Program-made: the position numbers and the translations under genes
In this document: in pieces, positions 27,183 through 36,100 of the stretch
Layout of the letters: each line of letters starts with the position of its first letter
How positions within the stretch are numbered: the stretch's first letter is position 1
Origin: Tessaracoccus caeni
GTDB taxonomy: Bacteria; Actinomycetota; Actinomycetes; Propionibacteriales; Propionibacteriaceae
Direction of reading: 5' to 3'
Length of the DNA: 64,000 nt
NCBI RefSeq assembly: GCF_029211185.1
Contig: NZ_JARGDO010000021.1
Coordinates: forward strand, 1 to 64,000
Notes under the pieces: model-generated
What the model saw: only the letters and a program-made list of their open reading frames with translations
Told to the model about the DNA's origin: nothing
Databases searched by the model: none

Positions 27183-27728
27183 ATGGCGCAGCAGTTTCCG
27201 GAGATCATCCCTCGCTTGCAGACGTTCGTCGACGCGCAGCACGTCTTCTTCGTCGGCACCGCCGCCCGCGACGGCCGGGTGAACGTCTCGCCGAAAGGCC
27301 TCGACTCCCTGCGCATCCTCGGCCCCAACCGGGTCGTCTGGCTCAACGGAACCGGCAGCGGCAACGAGACCGCCGCTCACCTTCTAGACGTGCCCCGGAT
27401 GACCATCATGTTCTGTTCCTTCGACACCAAGCCCCTGATCCTGCGCCTCTACGGCACCGCCCGCGCCCTCCATTTCGGCGACCCGGAATGGGACGAGTTA
27501 CTCCCCTTATTCCCTCCGATGCAAGGTGCGCGCAACATCTTCGACCTCGACGTCGACCTGGTGCAGACCTCCTGCGGCTTCGGCGTTCCCCTCATGGACT
27601 TCCAGGCCGAACGCGAAACCATGGCGCAGTGGGCCGCCAAGAAGGGCGACGAAAAGATCGTCGCCTACCAGCAGGAAAACAATCGAGTCAGCATCGACGG
27701 CTTCCCCACCGGGCTGCCCGCACGCTGA
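27183..27728 (+). CDS. Pyridoxamine 5'-phosphate oxidase-related FMN protein
   Basis: Small flavin-binding split-barrel protein of 181 aa. VFFVGTAARDGRVNVSPKGLDSLRILGPNRVVWLNGTGSGNETAAHL (20-66) is the PNPOx-like signature for FMN binding. The C-terminal GVPLMDF… and WAAKKGDEKIVAYQQENN match a common actinobacterial subgroup. Substrate unknown; most relatives are uncharacterised oxidoreductases. It stands alone, and its stop lies 3 nt from the RhuM remnant. Confidence 0.88.
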   Translation: MAQQFPEIIPRLQTFVDAQHVFFVGTAARDGRVNVSPKGLDSLRILGPNRVVWLNGTGSGNETAAHLLDVPRMTIMFCSFDTKPLILRLYGTARALHFGDPEWDELLPLFPPMQGARNIFDLDVDLVQTSCGFGVPLMDFQAERETMAQWAAKKGDEKIVAYQQENNRVSIDGFPTGLPAR

Positions 27729-27730
27729 AC

Positions 27731-27890
27731 TATTCGAAAATCTCTCATAGTTGACTCACCGATCTCGCCATCTGGCCGGAGCACCCGCAGACGGCAGTTG
27801 ACGGTCGCAACCGAGACCCCATACAGCTCGGGCCATCATCTTCTGAGCAAGAGCGACGTCTCGTCCTTGTAGCGCGCCTCAACACCGGGT
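27731..27890 (-). pseudogene. Decayed RhuM-family gene fragment
   Basis: On the minus strand this reads VEARYKDETSLLLRR, an in-frame TGA, then ELYGVSVATVNCRLRVLRPDGEIGESTMRDFRIVQ (split by family features at YGVSVATVN and RDFRI). It lines up with residues ~35-80 of the intact RhuM protein at 31006-32058 (…LYDVSVPTINYHL…SVIRDFRTT). It has no start and carries the nonsense change where the intact copy reads SQKMM. It is a remnant of a second RhuM gene, not expressed as a protein. Confidence 0.7.
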
Positions 27891-27892
27891 GC

Positions 27893-28237
27893 CTACTCGG
27901 CCGATATCAAGGCGTCGAGGATGCGGGGAAACTCGGTGACCACTGCCTGCCACAGGATGTGGGGATCCGTGCCGTCGTAGTCGTGCGCGATGAAGTTGCG
28001 GACCGCTCGAATGCCACGCCAGTCGATCTCGGGATGCTGGGCGCGGAACTCCTCGGGGAGCCTGTCGGCGGCAGCAGACAAGTCGACGATCAGGGACCGG
28101 GCGATGCGACGCTGATCGTCGTCGTCCGGATCAATGAAGCGCTCGTAACCGCGGTTTGCTACCCGTTGAGCGGTCACGCCGAAGCGGGCGATGTCCGCCA
28201 GGATCGCGGGCACACGATCACCTCGATCACCACTCAC
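27893..28237 (-). CDS. hepT: HepT-like HEPN toxin (DUF86)
   Basis: HEPN-domain RNase toxin of a type VII toxin-antitoxin pair, 114 aa. The active-site motif RX4HXY is present as R80-NFIA-H85-D-Y87. It starts at GTG 28237, overlapping the MntA stop by GTGA, the normal antitoxin-then-toxin order. In studied HepT/MntA pairs the nucleotidyltransferase AMPylates the Tyr of this motif; Y87 is the matching residue here. Confidence 0.88.
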   Translation of the reverse strand: MSGDRGDRVPAILADIARFGVTAQRVANRGYERFIDPDDDDQRRIARSLIVDLSAAADRLPEEFRAQHPEIDWRGIRAVRNFIAHDYDGTDPHILWQAVVTEFPRILDALISAE

Positions 28238-28695
28238 AGCGGGACCGCTTCCTTACGGATGTGATCCATCGTCGGGCCGGACCCCCGATCAGACACCACG
28301 TCGACCGGAACCCCCAGAAGCCCCTCAGCCTCGGCCATGAAGCCGGCGAGGTCGAAGATCGATGCCTGGTCAGTCGGGTGAACCAGCAGGTCGAGATCCG
28401 AGCCCTCTTCGGCCTCGCCCCTCGCAACGGATCCGAAGACGCGCACGTCGGTCAACCGTCGCGCAGCCGCCAATGCCGCAATTGCGTCTCGGTGTCGCCG
28501 CAGCCGATCGAGCGTCGGCACGCGTGTCGCCGACTCAAGCCTCTCGATGGTGGCCGACGTGGGCCGTCGTCGTCCGCTTTCATATGCGGCGATATTCGGC
28601 TGAGGGACGCCCGATCGCGCGGCCAGCTCACGCTGAGACAAGCCTGCGGCCGTGCGGATCGCGACAAGGCGCTCCGCGATCTGTAGGTTCGTCAT
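28234..28695 (-). CDS. mntA: MntA-type nucleotidyltransferase antitoxin fused to XRE HTH
   Basis: Antitoxin of the HepT pair, 153 aa. Residues 5-60 are an XRE helix-turn-helix (GLSQRELAARSGVPQPNIAAYESGRR), and 80-150 are a minimal nucleotidyltransferase with G88-S89…S99-D100-L-D102. It should transfer AMP to HepT and thereby switch it off. The added HTH lets the protein also act as the operon repressor, probably at the GATATC repeat just upstream. Start ATG 28695; longer frames upstream lack family sequence. Confidence 0.85.
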   Translation of the reverse strand: MTNLQIAERLVAIRTAAGLSQRELAARSGVPQPNIAAYESGRRRPTSATIERLESATRVPTLDRLRRHRDAIAALAAARRLTDVRVFGSVARGEAEEGSDLDLLVHPTDQASIFDLAGFMAEAEGLLGVPVDVVSDRGSGPTMDHIRKEAVPL

Positions 28696-28703
28696 GCCCC
28701 CAT

Positions 28704-28720
28704 GATATCTCCTAGATATC
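28704..28720. promoter_or_regulatory. GATATC-TCCTA-GATATC operator-like repeat
   Basis: Two GATATC hexamers spaced by 5 nt form an inverted (and direct) repeat 8 nt upstream of the mntA start codon. Placement over the start region suits autorepression by the XRE domain of MntA. Confidence 0.5.
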
Positions 28721-28868
28721 GCACGCGGTCTCAGGGTGGCCGTGGCCACCATGGTAGTAGACCGCGAAGAAGAACCGTGTATCCGTGCTGGTCCCGCGAG
28801 CGTCGTCGAAGGGCAGCGGTTTTGTACTACACTGGTAACGCGGTACGAAAGTTGGAGCGAGGTGTGTC

Positions 28869-29126
28869 GTGCAAATCCACGTGCATCCAAGGATCGCAAA
28901 CAAACGTCCCGAGATTGCGCCTGCCGATGTGGAGGCCGCTGTCTGCGGAGCGCTGAGGTCGAGACCCAGGAGCACCGACCCGGTGCAGTGGGTTGGCGTG
29001 GGGATGGATACCAGCGGGCGACTGCTCGAGTTCATCGCAGTGGAACAAGGCCCTGATGAATGGCTGGTATTTCACGCGATGGCCGCGACGAACAAAGTAC
29101 TCAAAGAGATAGGGCTGAGGAGGTAA
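28869..29126 (+). CDS. Putative toxin of an RHH-associated pair
   Basis: An 85-aa basic protein starting at GTG 28869 with GAGCGAGG upstream. The visible parts are DVEAAVCGALRSRPRS, WVGVGMDTSGRLLEFIAV, and HAMAATNKVLKEIGL. The last phrase recurs in small actinobacterial proteins encoded before RHH antitoxins. The strand pattern is vaguely BrnT/RelE-like but no catalytic residues can be named. Its role as toxin rests on gene pairing: an antitoxin-like gene follows after 5 nt. Confidence 0.6.
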   Translation: MQIHVHPRIANKRPEIAPADVEAAVCGALRSRPRSTDPVQWVGVGMDTSGRLLEFIAVEQGPDEWLVFHAMAATNKVLKEIGLRR

Positions 29127-29131
29127 CTGAG

Positions 29132-29395
29132 ATGAGCGACTACACCGCAGTTAATGGCACCAGATTCACCGACGACGACATCGAGCGCTGGGCCGCCGAA
29201 GCCGAGTCCGCGCAGGGCTACACCGGCGCGCACCTTGGTCCCGCCGTTACCGGACGCCCGGTGAGCGTCGGTGCGCAAGCACGCCCGTTCACGCTTCGGC
29301 TGGACGCGGCGCGCCGCAGCAAGCTCGACGACGTGGCGAAGGAGCGACACATCACCGCGTCCCAACTCATGCGCGACCTGATCGACGCTCTCTGA
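29132..29395 (+). CDS. Ribbon-helix-helix antitoxin-like protein
   Basis: An 87-aa acidic protein. The C-terminus FTLRLDAARRSKLDDVAKERHITASQLMRDLIDAL is a ribbon-helix-helix fold (split here as FTLRLDA strand and the two helices). The N-terminal ~50 residues (FTDDDIERWAAEAE) probably bind the toxin. AGGAGG overlapping the toxin's last codons serves as its Shine-Dalgarno, so the two are coupled. Confidence 0.75.
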   Translation: MSDYTAVNGTRFTDDDIERWAAEAESAQGYTGAHLGPAVTGRPVSVGAQARPFTLRLDAARRSKLDDVAKERHITASQLMRDLIDAL

Positions 29396-29413
29396 GTCGC
29401 TCGCTCCGGGCAG

Positions 29414-30853
29414 CTACTGGGCGAGGCGGAGCAGTTCCCGCGCCACTGCGGCACGCGTCTCCGGGCCAGAGCGTCGGCCGCAGAGCCGGTCCAGGACCGT
29501 ATCGGTCGGCCTGGCCCATTCGAGCACCGCGCGGTTCAGCGCACTCCCGTCGCGCAGCGCCCAGCCGATCTCGGCCATCAGCTCTCCGGCCTCGCCACTG
29601 CTGCGGAACCAGTCTCTGCCTGCTGCGGCAAACAGCAACAAGAGCGCGCCGGCGTCCTTCTGGTGGTCTTTGCCCAGCGGGAGGCGAGAAGCGATGTACG
29701 CGAGGATCTCCGACGACGGCGCGTCGACGAGTTTGCGACCGTTCGCCGTCAGGGTGAGCTGGCCGCGCGCCTTCCGAAGCAGGCCCAGCGCCGTCGCGGA
29801 TTCCCGCAGTTCCAGCACCGGTAACGTCATATCCTCGCGGTTGCCCTTGCCGATCCACTCGTCATCGAAGTCGAGACCAGCCCACAGCGCCTCGACGACG
29901 CGCGGCGGCAGGTAGCCGGCCTTGGTGAGGGTGAGCCCATCGCGCAACAGGTCCAGCAAGAACCGGTAGGGACGCACGGCCGCATCGGCGTCCGCACTCG
30001 GCAACGGCTCGTCGAACGCCACGTCCTTGACCAGGTTGAGCAGCCTCGTGCCCGCGAACGGCCCCGCCCTCACGACGAGCTGCATGAGAAGTGGCGGGAG
30101 GTCCGAGAACTCAGGCAGTGGCCCGGCGGCCAATGCCTCGTTGACCTCGTCGACGGAGAACGCGACGGGATCGTAGCCAGGAGGAAGCCAGCCGAGCACT
30201 TGCTCCACCCACTCCTGGTCGTACCCCTCCGTGTTACCCGCGAGCCAATCGTTGAGCGCACCCACCATGCCCACCCCGCCGAGATCCTCCGGAGGGCAGG
30301 CGCGTCGCCCGGCTAGGCAGTGCGCATCGGGGTCGCCGTCGACCCAAGGCTCGACCTTCTCCAGTTTGATGGTGTGCCACCAGCCGTCGCCGAAGTCGTA
30401 CTCGTAGAACAGCCGGTGCCCGGGCTTCGAGAGCACCTGGTCGAGCCGAACCTCGCTCTCCGCGATTCCCTCGTCGCCCTCTTCGACGTCGAACGGAGCC
30501 AGGAAGTGCGGCCGGCGAATGTCCCGGGTGTCGGGACCCATCACGAAGTGGTGAAGATGGCAGTCTTGCCAGCCCATCGCGAGCTGAATGATGTCGTGGA
30601 GCGCGTCGAGCGTGAGATCGCTGGCCAGACGCAACCGGCGCCAGATGGGCGGCTTGGTGTCGTCCAAGTCGAGCCTGGCGACGTAGGCCACCTTCTTCGA
30701 ACGCTTGCGCAACAGCTTCGGCATCTCCGGCCTGAAGGCACTGAAGTCGATGGAGTCGAGGAACGATGCCAAATCTGGCGGGCTGAAACCGGCCCGACCA
30801 CCAGACGGCGTCTGAATCCCCGGAAACGGGATCACGTTGTCTTCGTTGCTCAT
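29414..30853 (-). CDS. Plasmid pRiA4b ORF-3-like protein
   Basis: Soluble protein of 479 aa. Residues ~50-210 match the pRiA4b ORF-3 domain: YVARLDLDDTKPPIWRRLRL, LHDIIQLAMGWQDCHLHHFV, YEYDFGDGWWHTI, and CLAGRRACPPEDLGGVGMVGALN. The C-terminal half (~250-479) is an accessory helical region seen in longer actinobacterial members. Biochemical function is unknown; the family spreads on plasmids and mobile DNA. Start ATG 30853 was chosen for its GGGGAAG. Confidence 0.85.
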   Translation of the reverse strand: MSNEDNVIPFPGIQTPSGGRAGFSPPDLASFLDSIDFSAFRPEMPKLLRKRSKKVAYVARLDLDDTKPPIWRRLRLASDLTLDALHDIIQLAMGWQDCHLHHFVMGPDTRDIRRPHFLAPFDVEEGDEGIAESEVRLDQVLSKPGHRLFYEYDFGDGWWHTIKLEKVEPWVDGDPDAHCLAGRRACPPEDLGGVGMVGALNDWLAGNTEGYDQEWVEQVLGWLPPGYDPVAFSVDEVNEALAAGPLPEFSDLPPLLMQLVVRAGPFAGTRLLNLVKDVAFDEPLPSADADAAVRPYRFLLDLLRDGLTLTKAGYLPPRVVEALWAGLDFDDEWIGKGNREDMTLPVLELRESATALGLLRKARGQLTLTANGRKLVDAPSSEILAYIASRLPLGKDHQKDAGALLLLFAAAGRDWFRSSGEAGELMAEIGWALRDGSALNRAVLEWARPTDTVLDRLCGRRSGPETRAAVARELLRLAQ

Positions 30854-31005
30854 GTGCTTCCCCATGTCAGTGGCCAGGCGTGGGCACACCGAAGGCTACG
30901 CCATCCCATCCGAGTCGCGCCGGTCGTGTCGGAGCGCGTCGGCTACTCCTGCACCGCTGAGGTGTAGCTGAATCTTGCCCGTCGTAGCCACGCCGCTCCT
31001 GCCAC

Positions 31006-32058
31006 TCACTGAGGCGGCTCCGAGCTTGCCGGGGCCTCGGGAAGCGCCAGGAAGCGATCGAAGTCGCTGACGAAGGCGCGGTCTTGGGTGACCCTGTACC
31101 TCTCGAACTCGGAGAGCGCATGTGCCCGCGCGATCTCGGCCGTGACCCTGCCCGCGTCCTGCAGCACCTCTCGATCAGTGGCCTCAAGGAACCTGTTGAG
31201 ACGTGTCTCCCAGTCCGCCATGGTCATCGGGATCTTGCGCAGCGCCATGCTCTCCGCCACATCCAGATATGCGGACACCAGGCGGGAGAGCTGCGCCATC
31301 TCATCGGCGGTCAGGTAGTTCTTCGCCACCACCACGTCGTACTGCTGGATCTTGCCCTCGGGTGCGGCCTTCCAGGTGGTCAGGCCCATGTGTTCGCGTT
31401 CAGCATCGGCGCGAGTCACGATGGTCTCGGCAGCGGTCTGCCCGTGGATCGCCCAGTGCAGCTTGTTTTGCACGGTGGCGAAGAATCGCTTGGTGGCCGC
31501 TGCGGTGGAGTCGTAGTCAATGGCGGTGGAGTAGATGTCGGTGATCTTCTGGTAGAAGCGCCGCTCCGACATGCGGATCTCGCGGACGCGCTGCAGTTGC
31601 TCCTCGAAGTACCGCTCGTTGAGGACGGTGCCGCCGGCCTTGAGCCGCTCGTCGTCCATGGCGAAACCCTTGATGGAGTACTCCTCCACGATGGCCGTTG
31701 CCCACTTGCGGAACTGCACCGCTCGCTCCGAGTTCACCTTGTAGCCGACCGCGATCACCGCCGCCAGGCTGTAGTGCTGGGTGCGGTACTGCTTGCCGTC
31801 GGTGGCAGTTGTTCGAAAATCTCTAATAACTGAATCCGCCAGCAACTCCGAGTCCTCGAAGATCGTCTTGAGGTGGTAGTTGATGGTTGGAACCGAGACG
31901 TCGTACAGCGTCGCCATCATCTTCTGGCTGAGCCACACGTTCTCCTCGGCGTAGATCGCGTCCACTCCACCATCTCCGGTGGACGCGACAAAGGTGAGGT
32001 ACTCCGCTGCCGACGACCGCGCCGCTCGCTGCGGTGACCTATCGCTCTGCATTGCCAT
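31006..32058 (-). CDS. RhuM-family protein
   Basis: Protein of 350 aa related to Salmonella RhuM. The hallmarks are VWLSQKMMATLYDVSVPTINYHL (HTH-like), SVIRDFRTTATDGKQYRTQHYSLAAVIAVGYKVNSERAVQFRKWA, and the long KNYLTADEMAQLSRLVSAYLDVAE helix near the end (broken up here). The start ATG 32058 has AGGAAG and overlaps the LysR gene end by 20 nt. RhuM genes are widespread in genomic islands; proposed roles in virulence or phage interaction are unproven. A broken second copy sits at 27731-27890. Confidence 0.9.
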   Translation of the reverse strand: MAMQSDRSPQRAARSSAAEYLTFVASTGDGGVDAIYAEENVWLSQKMMATLYDVSVPTINYHLKTIFEDSELLADSVIRDFRTTATDGKQYRTQHYSLAAVIAVGYKVNSERAVQFRKWATAIVEEYSIKGFAMDDERLKAGGTVLNERYFEEQLQRVREIRMSERRFYQKITDIYSTAIDYDSTAAATKRFFATVQNKLHWAIHGQTAAETIVTRADAEREHMGLTTWKAAPEGKIQQYDVVVAKNYLTADEMAQLSRLVSAYLDVAESMALRKIPMTMADWETRLNRFLEATDREVLQDAGRVTAEIARAHALSEFERYRVTQDRAFVSDFDRFLALPEAPASSEPPQ

Positions 32059-33028
32059 CAGAGGCTTCCTTTCCACGCGCCGCGCCATCTGGCCTTGCGC
32101 TCCCAACGCTACCGATGGCCTCTGACAATGCGGCGGCTTCTTCACGCAAGGCAGCCCGGACCGCGATCACGGCGGGGTGTTCCGTACTCGAGCGACGGGC
32201 GGCGGTGAAGACGGTGCGGTGCGGGTTTCCTGCCAGGTCGACGAGGCGCAGGCGGTGAGCCGCCCCGATATGCACCAAACCGGGCAGCAGAGCGACGGCA
32301 TTGCCCGACTCCACCAGACGCACGTGGGCCTGAAGGTCGGCGGTCTCGTAACGGACGTCCGGCTCGAAGCCGGCGCTGCGACAGGCCTGTTCCGCCCAGT
32401 GCCTGGAGGCCGCCCCGTGAGGTTCCATCACCCAGGGCAGTTCGGCCGCGTCGGCCAGCCGGCGGGCACCGTCGAAGGCCTCGTCGCCATGTCCCAAAGG
32501 GGGAAGGGCCAGGCGGACAGGATCGGTGACCAGTTGCTCGCGGTCGAGGCCGGCGAAGTGGGCGGCGGAGTGGCCGGGGTACTGCTCGGCGATCACCAGG
32601 TCGAAGCCACGCGTCGACGTCTCCTTCAGCGCGTCCTCCGGCTCGTGCTGCACGATCTCCACCCGGAGCTTCGGGTACTCGGCACGCAGCCGGCGCAGCG
32701 TCTGCGGCAGGATCGCGAGCAGTGCGGTCTGGAAGACGGCCAACCGCACGGTGCCGCTCACCTCGGGGAGGCCGCGGTGAAGCTCGGCCTCGGCTCGCTC
32801 CAAGCCAGCGAGCAGCTCCTCGGCAGCGGCCACCAACGCGTCGGCGGCAGGGGTCAGCTCAAGCGTCCGACCCACCTTGCGCAGCAGGTCGACGCCGGCC
32901 TCGCGCTCCAGCAGAGCCAGCTGCTGGGACACCGCGGAGGGGCTGTAATTGAGGGCCTCGGCGACGGCCGCGACAGTGCCGCGGGCATTCAACTCCCACA
33001 GCAGACGCAAGCGTTTCATCTCGAGCAC
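32039..33028 (-). CDS. LysR-family transcriptional regulator
   Basis: Regulator of 329 aa beginning at GTG 33028 (AAAGGGTGG upstream). The N-terminal winged helix reads LRLLWELNARGTVAAVAEALNYSPSAVSQQ and is followed by a LysR substrate domain (GTVRLAVFQTALLAILPQ…). It is divergent from putA with 119 nt between, so it probably controls proline use; that link is from position only. Its substrate-domain type (…YPGHSAAHFAGLDREQL) is the one common next to transport and amino-acid genes in actinomycetes. Confidence 0.9.
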   Translation of the reverse strand: MLEMKRLRLLWELNARGTVAAVAEALNYSPSAVSQQLALLEREAGVDLLRKVGRTLELTPAADALVAAAEELLAGLERAEAELHRGLPEVSGTVRLAVFQTALLAILPQTLRRLRAEYPKLRVEIVQHEPEDALKETSTRGFDLVIAEQYPGHSAAHFAGLDREQLVTDPVRLALPPLGHGDEAFDGARRLADAAELPWVMEPHGAASRHWAEQACRSAGFEPDVRYETADLQAHVRLVESGNAVALLPGLVHIGAAHRLRLVDLAGNPHRTVFTAARRSSTEHPAVIAVRAALREEAAALSEAIGSVGSARPDGAARGKEASDGNAER

Positions 33029-33147
33029 AACGCCACCCTTTCCATCAGAATCTCTTAACTATATAGCGCAGAAAGAATCGCTTTACTTCACTCTTTGGGC
33101 GGCGGAGACTGGAAGTCGTAGAGCGCACTACGTCGAGAGGCACCACG

Positions 33148-36100
33148 ATGTCCACCGCATCACCCCTTGTCCGCCCGCAGGAACTCGCCGACGAGGCCAT
33201 CGCGTTGGTGCGCCGATGGTTGGCCGAAGCCTCCGGATACAAGGTGGACGCCTCCGCCGCGCTACTCGCCGACGTGCTGCGCGACCCGAACGGCCTCGAC
33301 TTCACCGTCGGATTCGTCGACGGCGTGGTGCGCCCCGAAGACTTGGGCGTCGCTGCCCACAAGCTCCAGCAGCTCACCCAGATCAGCCCGAAGTTCCTGC
33401 CGCCGGCCATGCGCGGCGCCATCGGCCTGGGCGGCGCGCTCGCCACCCCGCTCCCCCGCGTCGTCGTGCCGATCGCCCGCACGGTGCTGCGCCAGATGGT
33501 GAGCCACCTCATCATCGACGCCAGCGAGGCCCGGCTCGGCAAGGCGATCGCCAAGATCAAGCGCGACGGTGTACGGCTCAACGTCAACCTGCTCGGCGAG
33601 GCCATCCTCGGCGAGGGCGAGGCCGCCCGTCGCCTGGCCGGCACCCACACGCTGCTGGCCCGCGACGACGTCGACTACGTCTCGATCAAGGTGTCCTCCA
33701 CCGTCGCGCCGCACAACCACTGGTCATTCGACGAGGCCGTCGGGCACGTCGAGGAGAAGCTGGTGCCGCTCTTCGCGCGCGCCGCTGCGGCAACGCCCAA
33801 CAAGTTCATCAACCTCGACATGGAGGAGTACAAGGATCTCAACCTGACGATCGCGGTCTTCCAGCGCATCCTCGAGCGCCCCGAGTTCACCAACCTGTCC
33901 GCCGGCATCGTGCTGCAGGCCTACCTGCCCGACGCGCTCGGCGCCATGATCGGTCTGCAGGAGTGGGCCGCCACCCGCGTCGCCAACGGTGGCGCGCCCA
34001 TCAAGGTGCGCGTCGTCAAGGGCGCCAACCTGCCGATGGAGCTGGTCGACGCCGCGATCCACGGCTGGCCCGCCGCCACCTGGGGCACCAAGCAGGCCAG
34101 CGACACCAGCTACAAGGCCGTCCTCGACTACGCCCTCACCCCCGAACGTACCAAGAACGTACGGATCGGCATCGCCGGCCACAATCTCTTCGACGTGGCT
34201 CTCGCCTGGCTGCTGGCCAAGGCCCGTGGCGCTGAAGCCGGCATCGACGTCGAGATGCTGCTCGGCATGGCCACCGGTCAGGCCGAGGCGGTCAAGCGCG
34301 AGGTGGGCTCGCTGCTGCTCTACACCCCCGTCGTGCATCCCGAGGAGTTCGACGTCGCGATCGCCTACCTGATCCGTCGCCTCGAAGAGGGCGCCAGCCA
34401 CGAGAACTTCATGTCGGCCGTCTTCGAGCTCAACGACGACGCCACGCTATTCGAGCGTGAGAAGAAGCGCTTCCTGGCCTCCCTCGACGCCCTGGCCACG
34501 ATCACCGCGCACGGCGACGTCGCCTCCTACGACGTGCCCAAGCCCAACCGTCGCCAGGACCGTCGCCACTACGACGAGGCTGGTGCCGAGGCTCGCGTGG
34601 AGGCGCTGGTCGCGGCGGGCTACGACGGCTTCGCGAACTGCCCCGACACCGATCCCGACCTGCCCGGCAACCGGGCATGGGGTCGCGAGATCGCAAACCG
34701 GATGGTCGATTCGACGCTGGGCAACGACACCGTCGCCGCGTCGCTGATCACCGACCAGGAGACGTTGGACGCCGCCATCGCGCGCGGCGTCGCGGCCGCC
34801 GACGGCTGGCACGCCTTGGGCGCCGACGAGCGCGCCCGCATCCTGCACCGCGCTGCCGAACGCCTGGAGGCACGACGCGCCCAGTTGCTCGAGGTGATGG
34901 GCAGCGAGACCGGCAAGACGCTCGATCAGGGCGACCCGGAGGTGAGCGAGGCCATCGACTTCGCCCACTTCTACGCCACCCTCGGCCAAGAGCTGGAGAA
35001 GACCGACGGGGCCGAGTTCGTGCGGCAGAAGCTCACCGCCGTCATCCCGCCGTGGAACTTCCCCGTCGCCATCCCCGCCGGCGGTGCACTGGCCGCGCTG
35101 GCCGCCGGCTCGTCGGTGATCATCAAGCCCGCCACCGCGTCGGCCCGCTCGGGCGCCGTCATGGTGGAGGCGCTGTGGGACGCCGGCGTGCCGCGCGACG
35201 TGCTGCAGACGGTGCAGTTCCGGGACCGCTCGCTCGGCTCCGCGCTGGTGGCCGACCGACGCATCGACCGCCTCATCCTCACCGGCGCCTACGAGACCGC
35301 CCAGGCCTTCCGCGAGCTGCGCCGCGACCTGCCGATCCTGGCCGAGACCAGCGGAAAGAACGCCATCATCGTCACTCCCCACGCCGACTACGACCTCGCG
35401 GCCAAGGACGTCGCGCAGTCGGCCTTCGGGCATGCCGGCCAGAAGTGCTCAGCCGCGTCGCTGGTGATCCTCGTCGGCTCGGTGGCCACCTCCCAGCGCT
35501 TCCGCAACCAGCTGCTCGACGCGGTCCGCTCGCTCAGCGTGGGCACCCCGGAGCACCTCGAGACCCAGATGGGCACCGTCATCGCCGCGCCGTCGGGCAA
35601 GCTGCTGCGCGGCCTCACCACGCTGGGCGAGGGCGAGAAGTGGCTGCTCGAGCCGCGCCCGCTCGCCAGCAGCAGCCCGCTGGCCCTGGACAAGAGCGGC
35701 GAGAACAAGCTGTGGAGCCCCGGCGTGCGCGACGGCGTCGCCCGCGGCAGCGAATACCACCTGACGGAGTACTTCGGCCCCATCCTCGGCATCATGACCG
35801 CCAAGACCCTCGACGAGGCGATCGACATGGTCAACGAGATCGACTATGGCCTCACCAGCGGCCTCCACTCCCTCGACCACGACGAGCTTGCGCTCTGGCT
35901 CAGCCGCATCGAGGCCGGCAACCTCTACGTCAACCGCGGCATCACCGGCGCCATCGTGCGTCGCCAGCCGTTCGGCGGGTGGAAGAAGTCGGCGATCGGC
36001 GCGGGCACCAAGGCCGGCGGCCCCAGCTACCTGCACGGGCTGGTCGGCTGGAAGGACGCTCCGGTGGCCGCCAGTGGACGCACGCTTCGCCCGTCGATCG

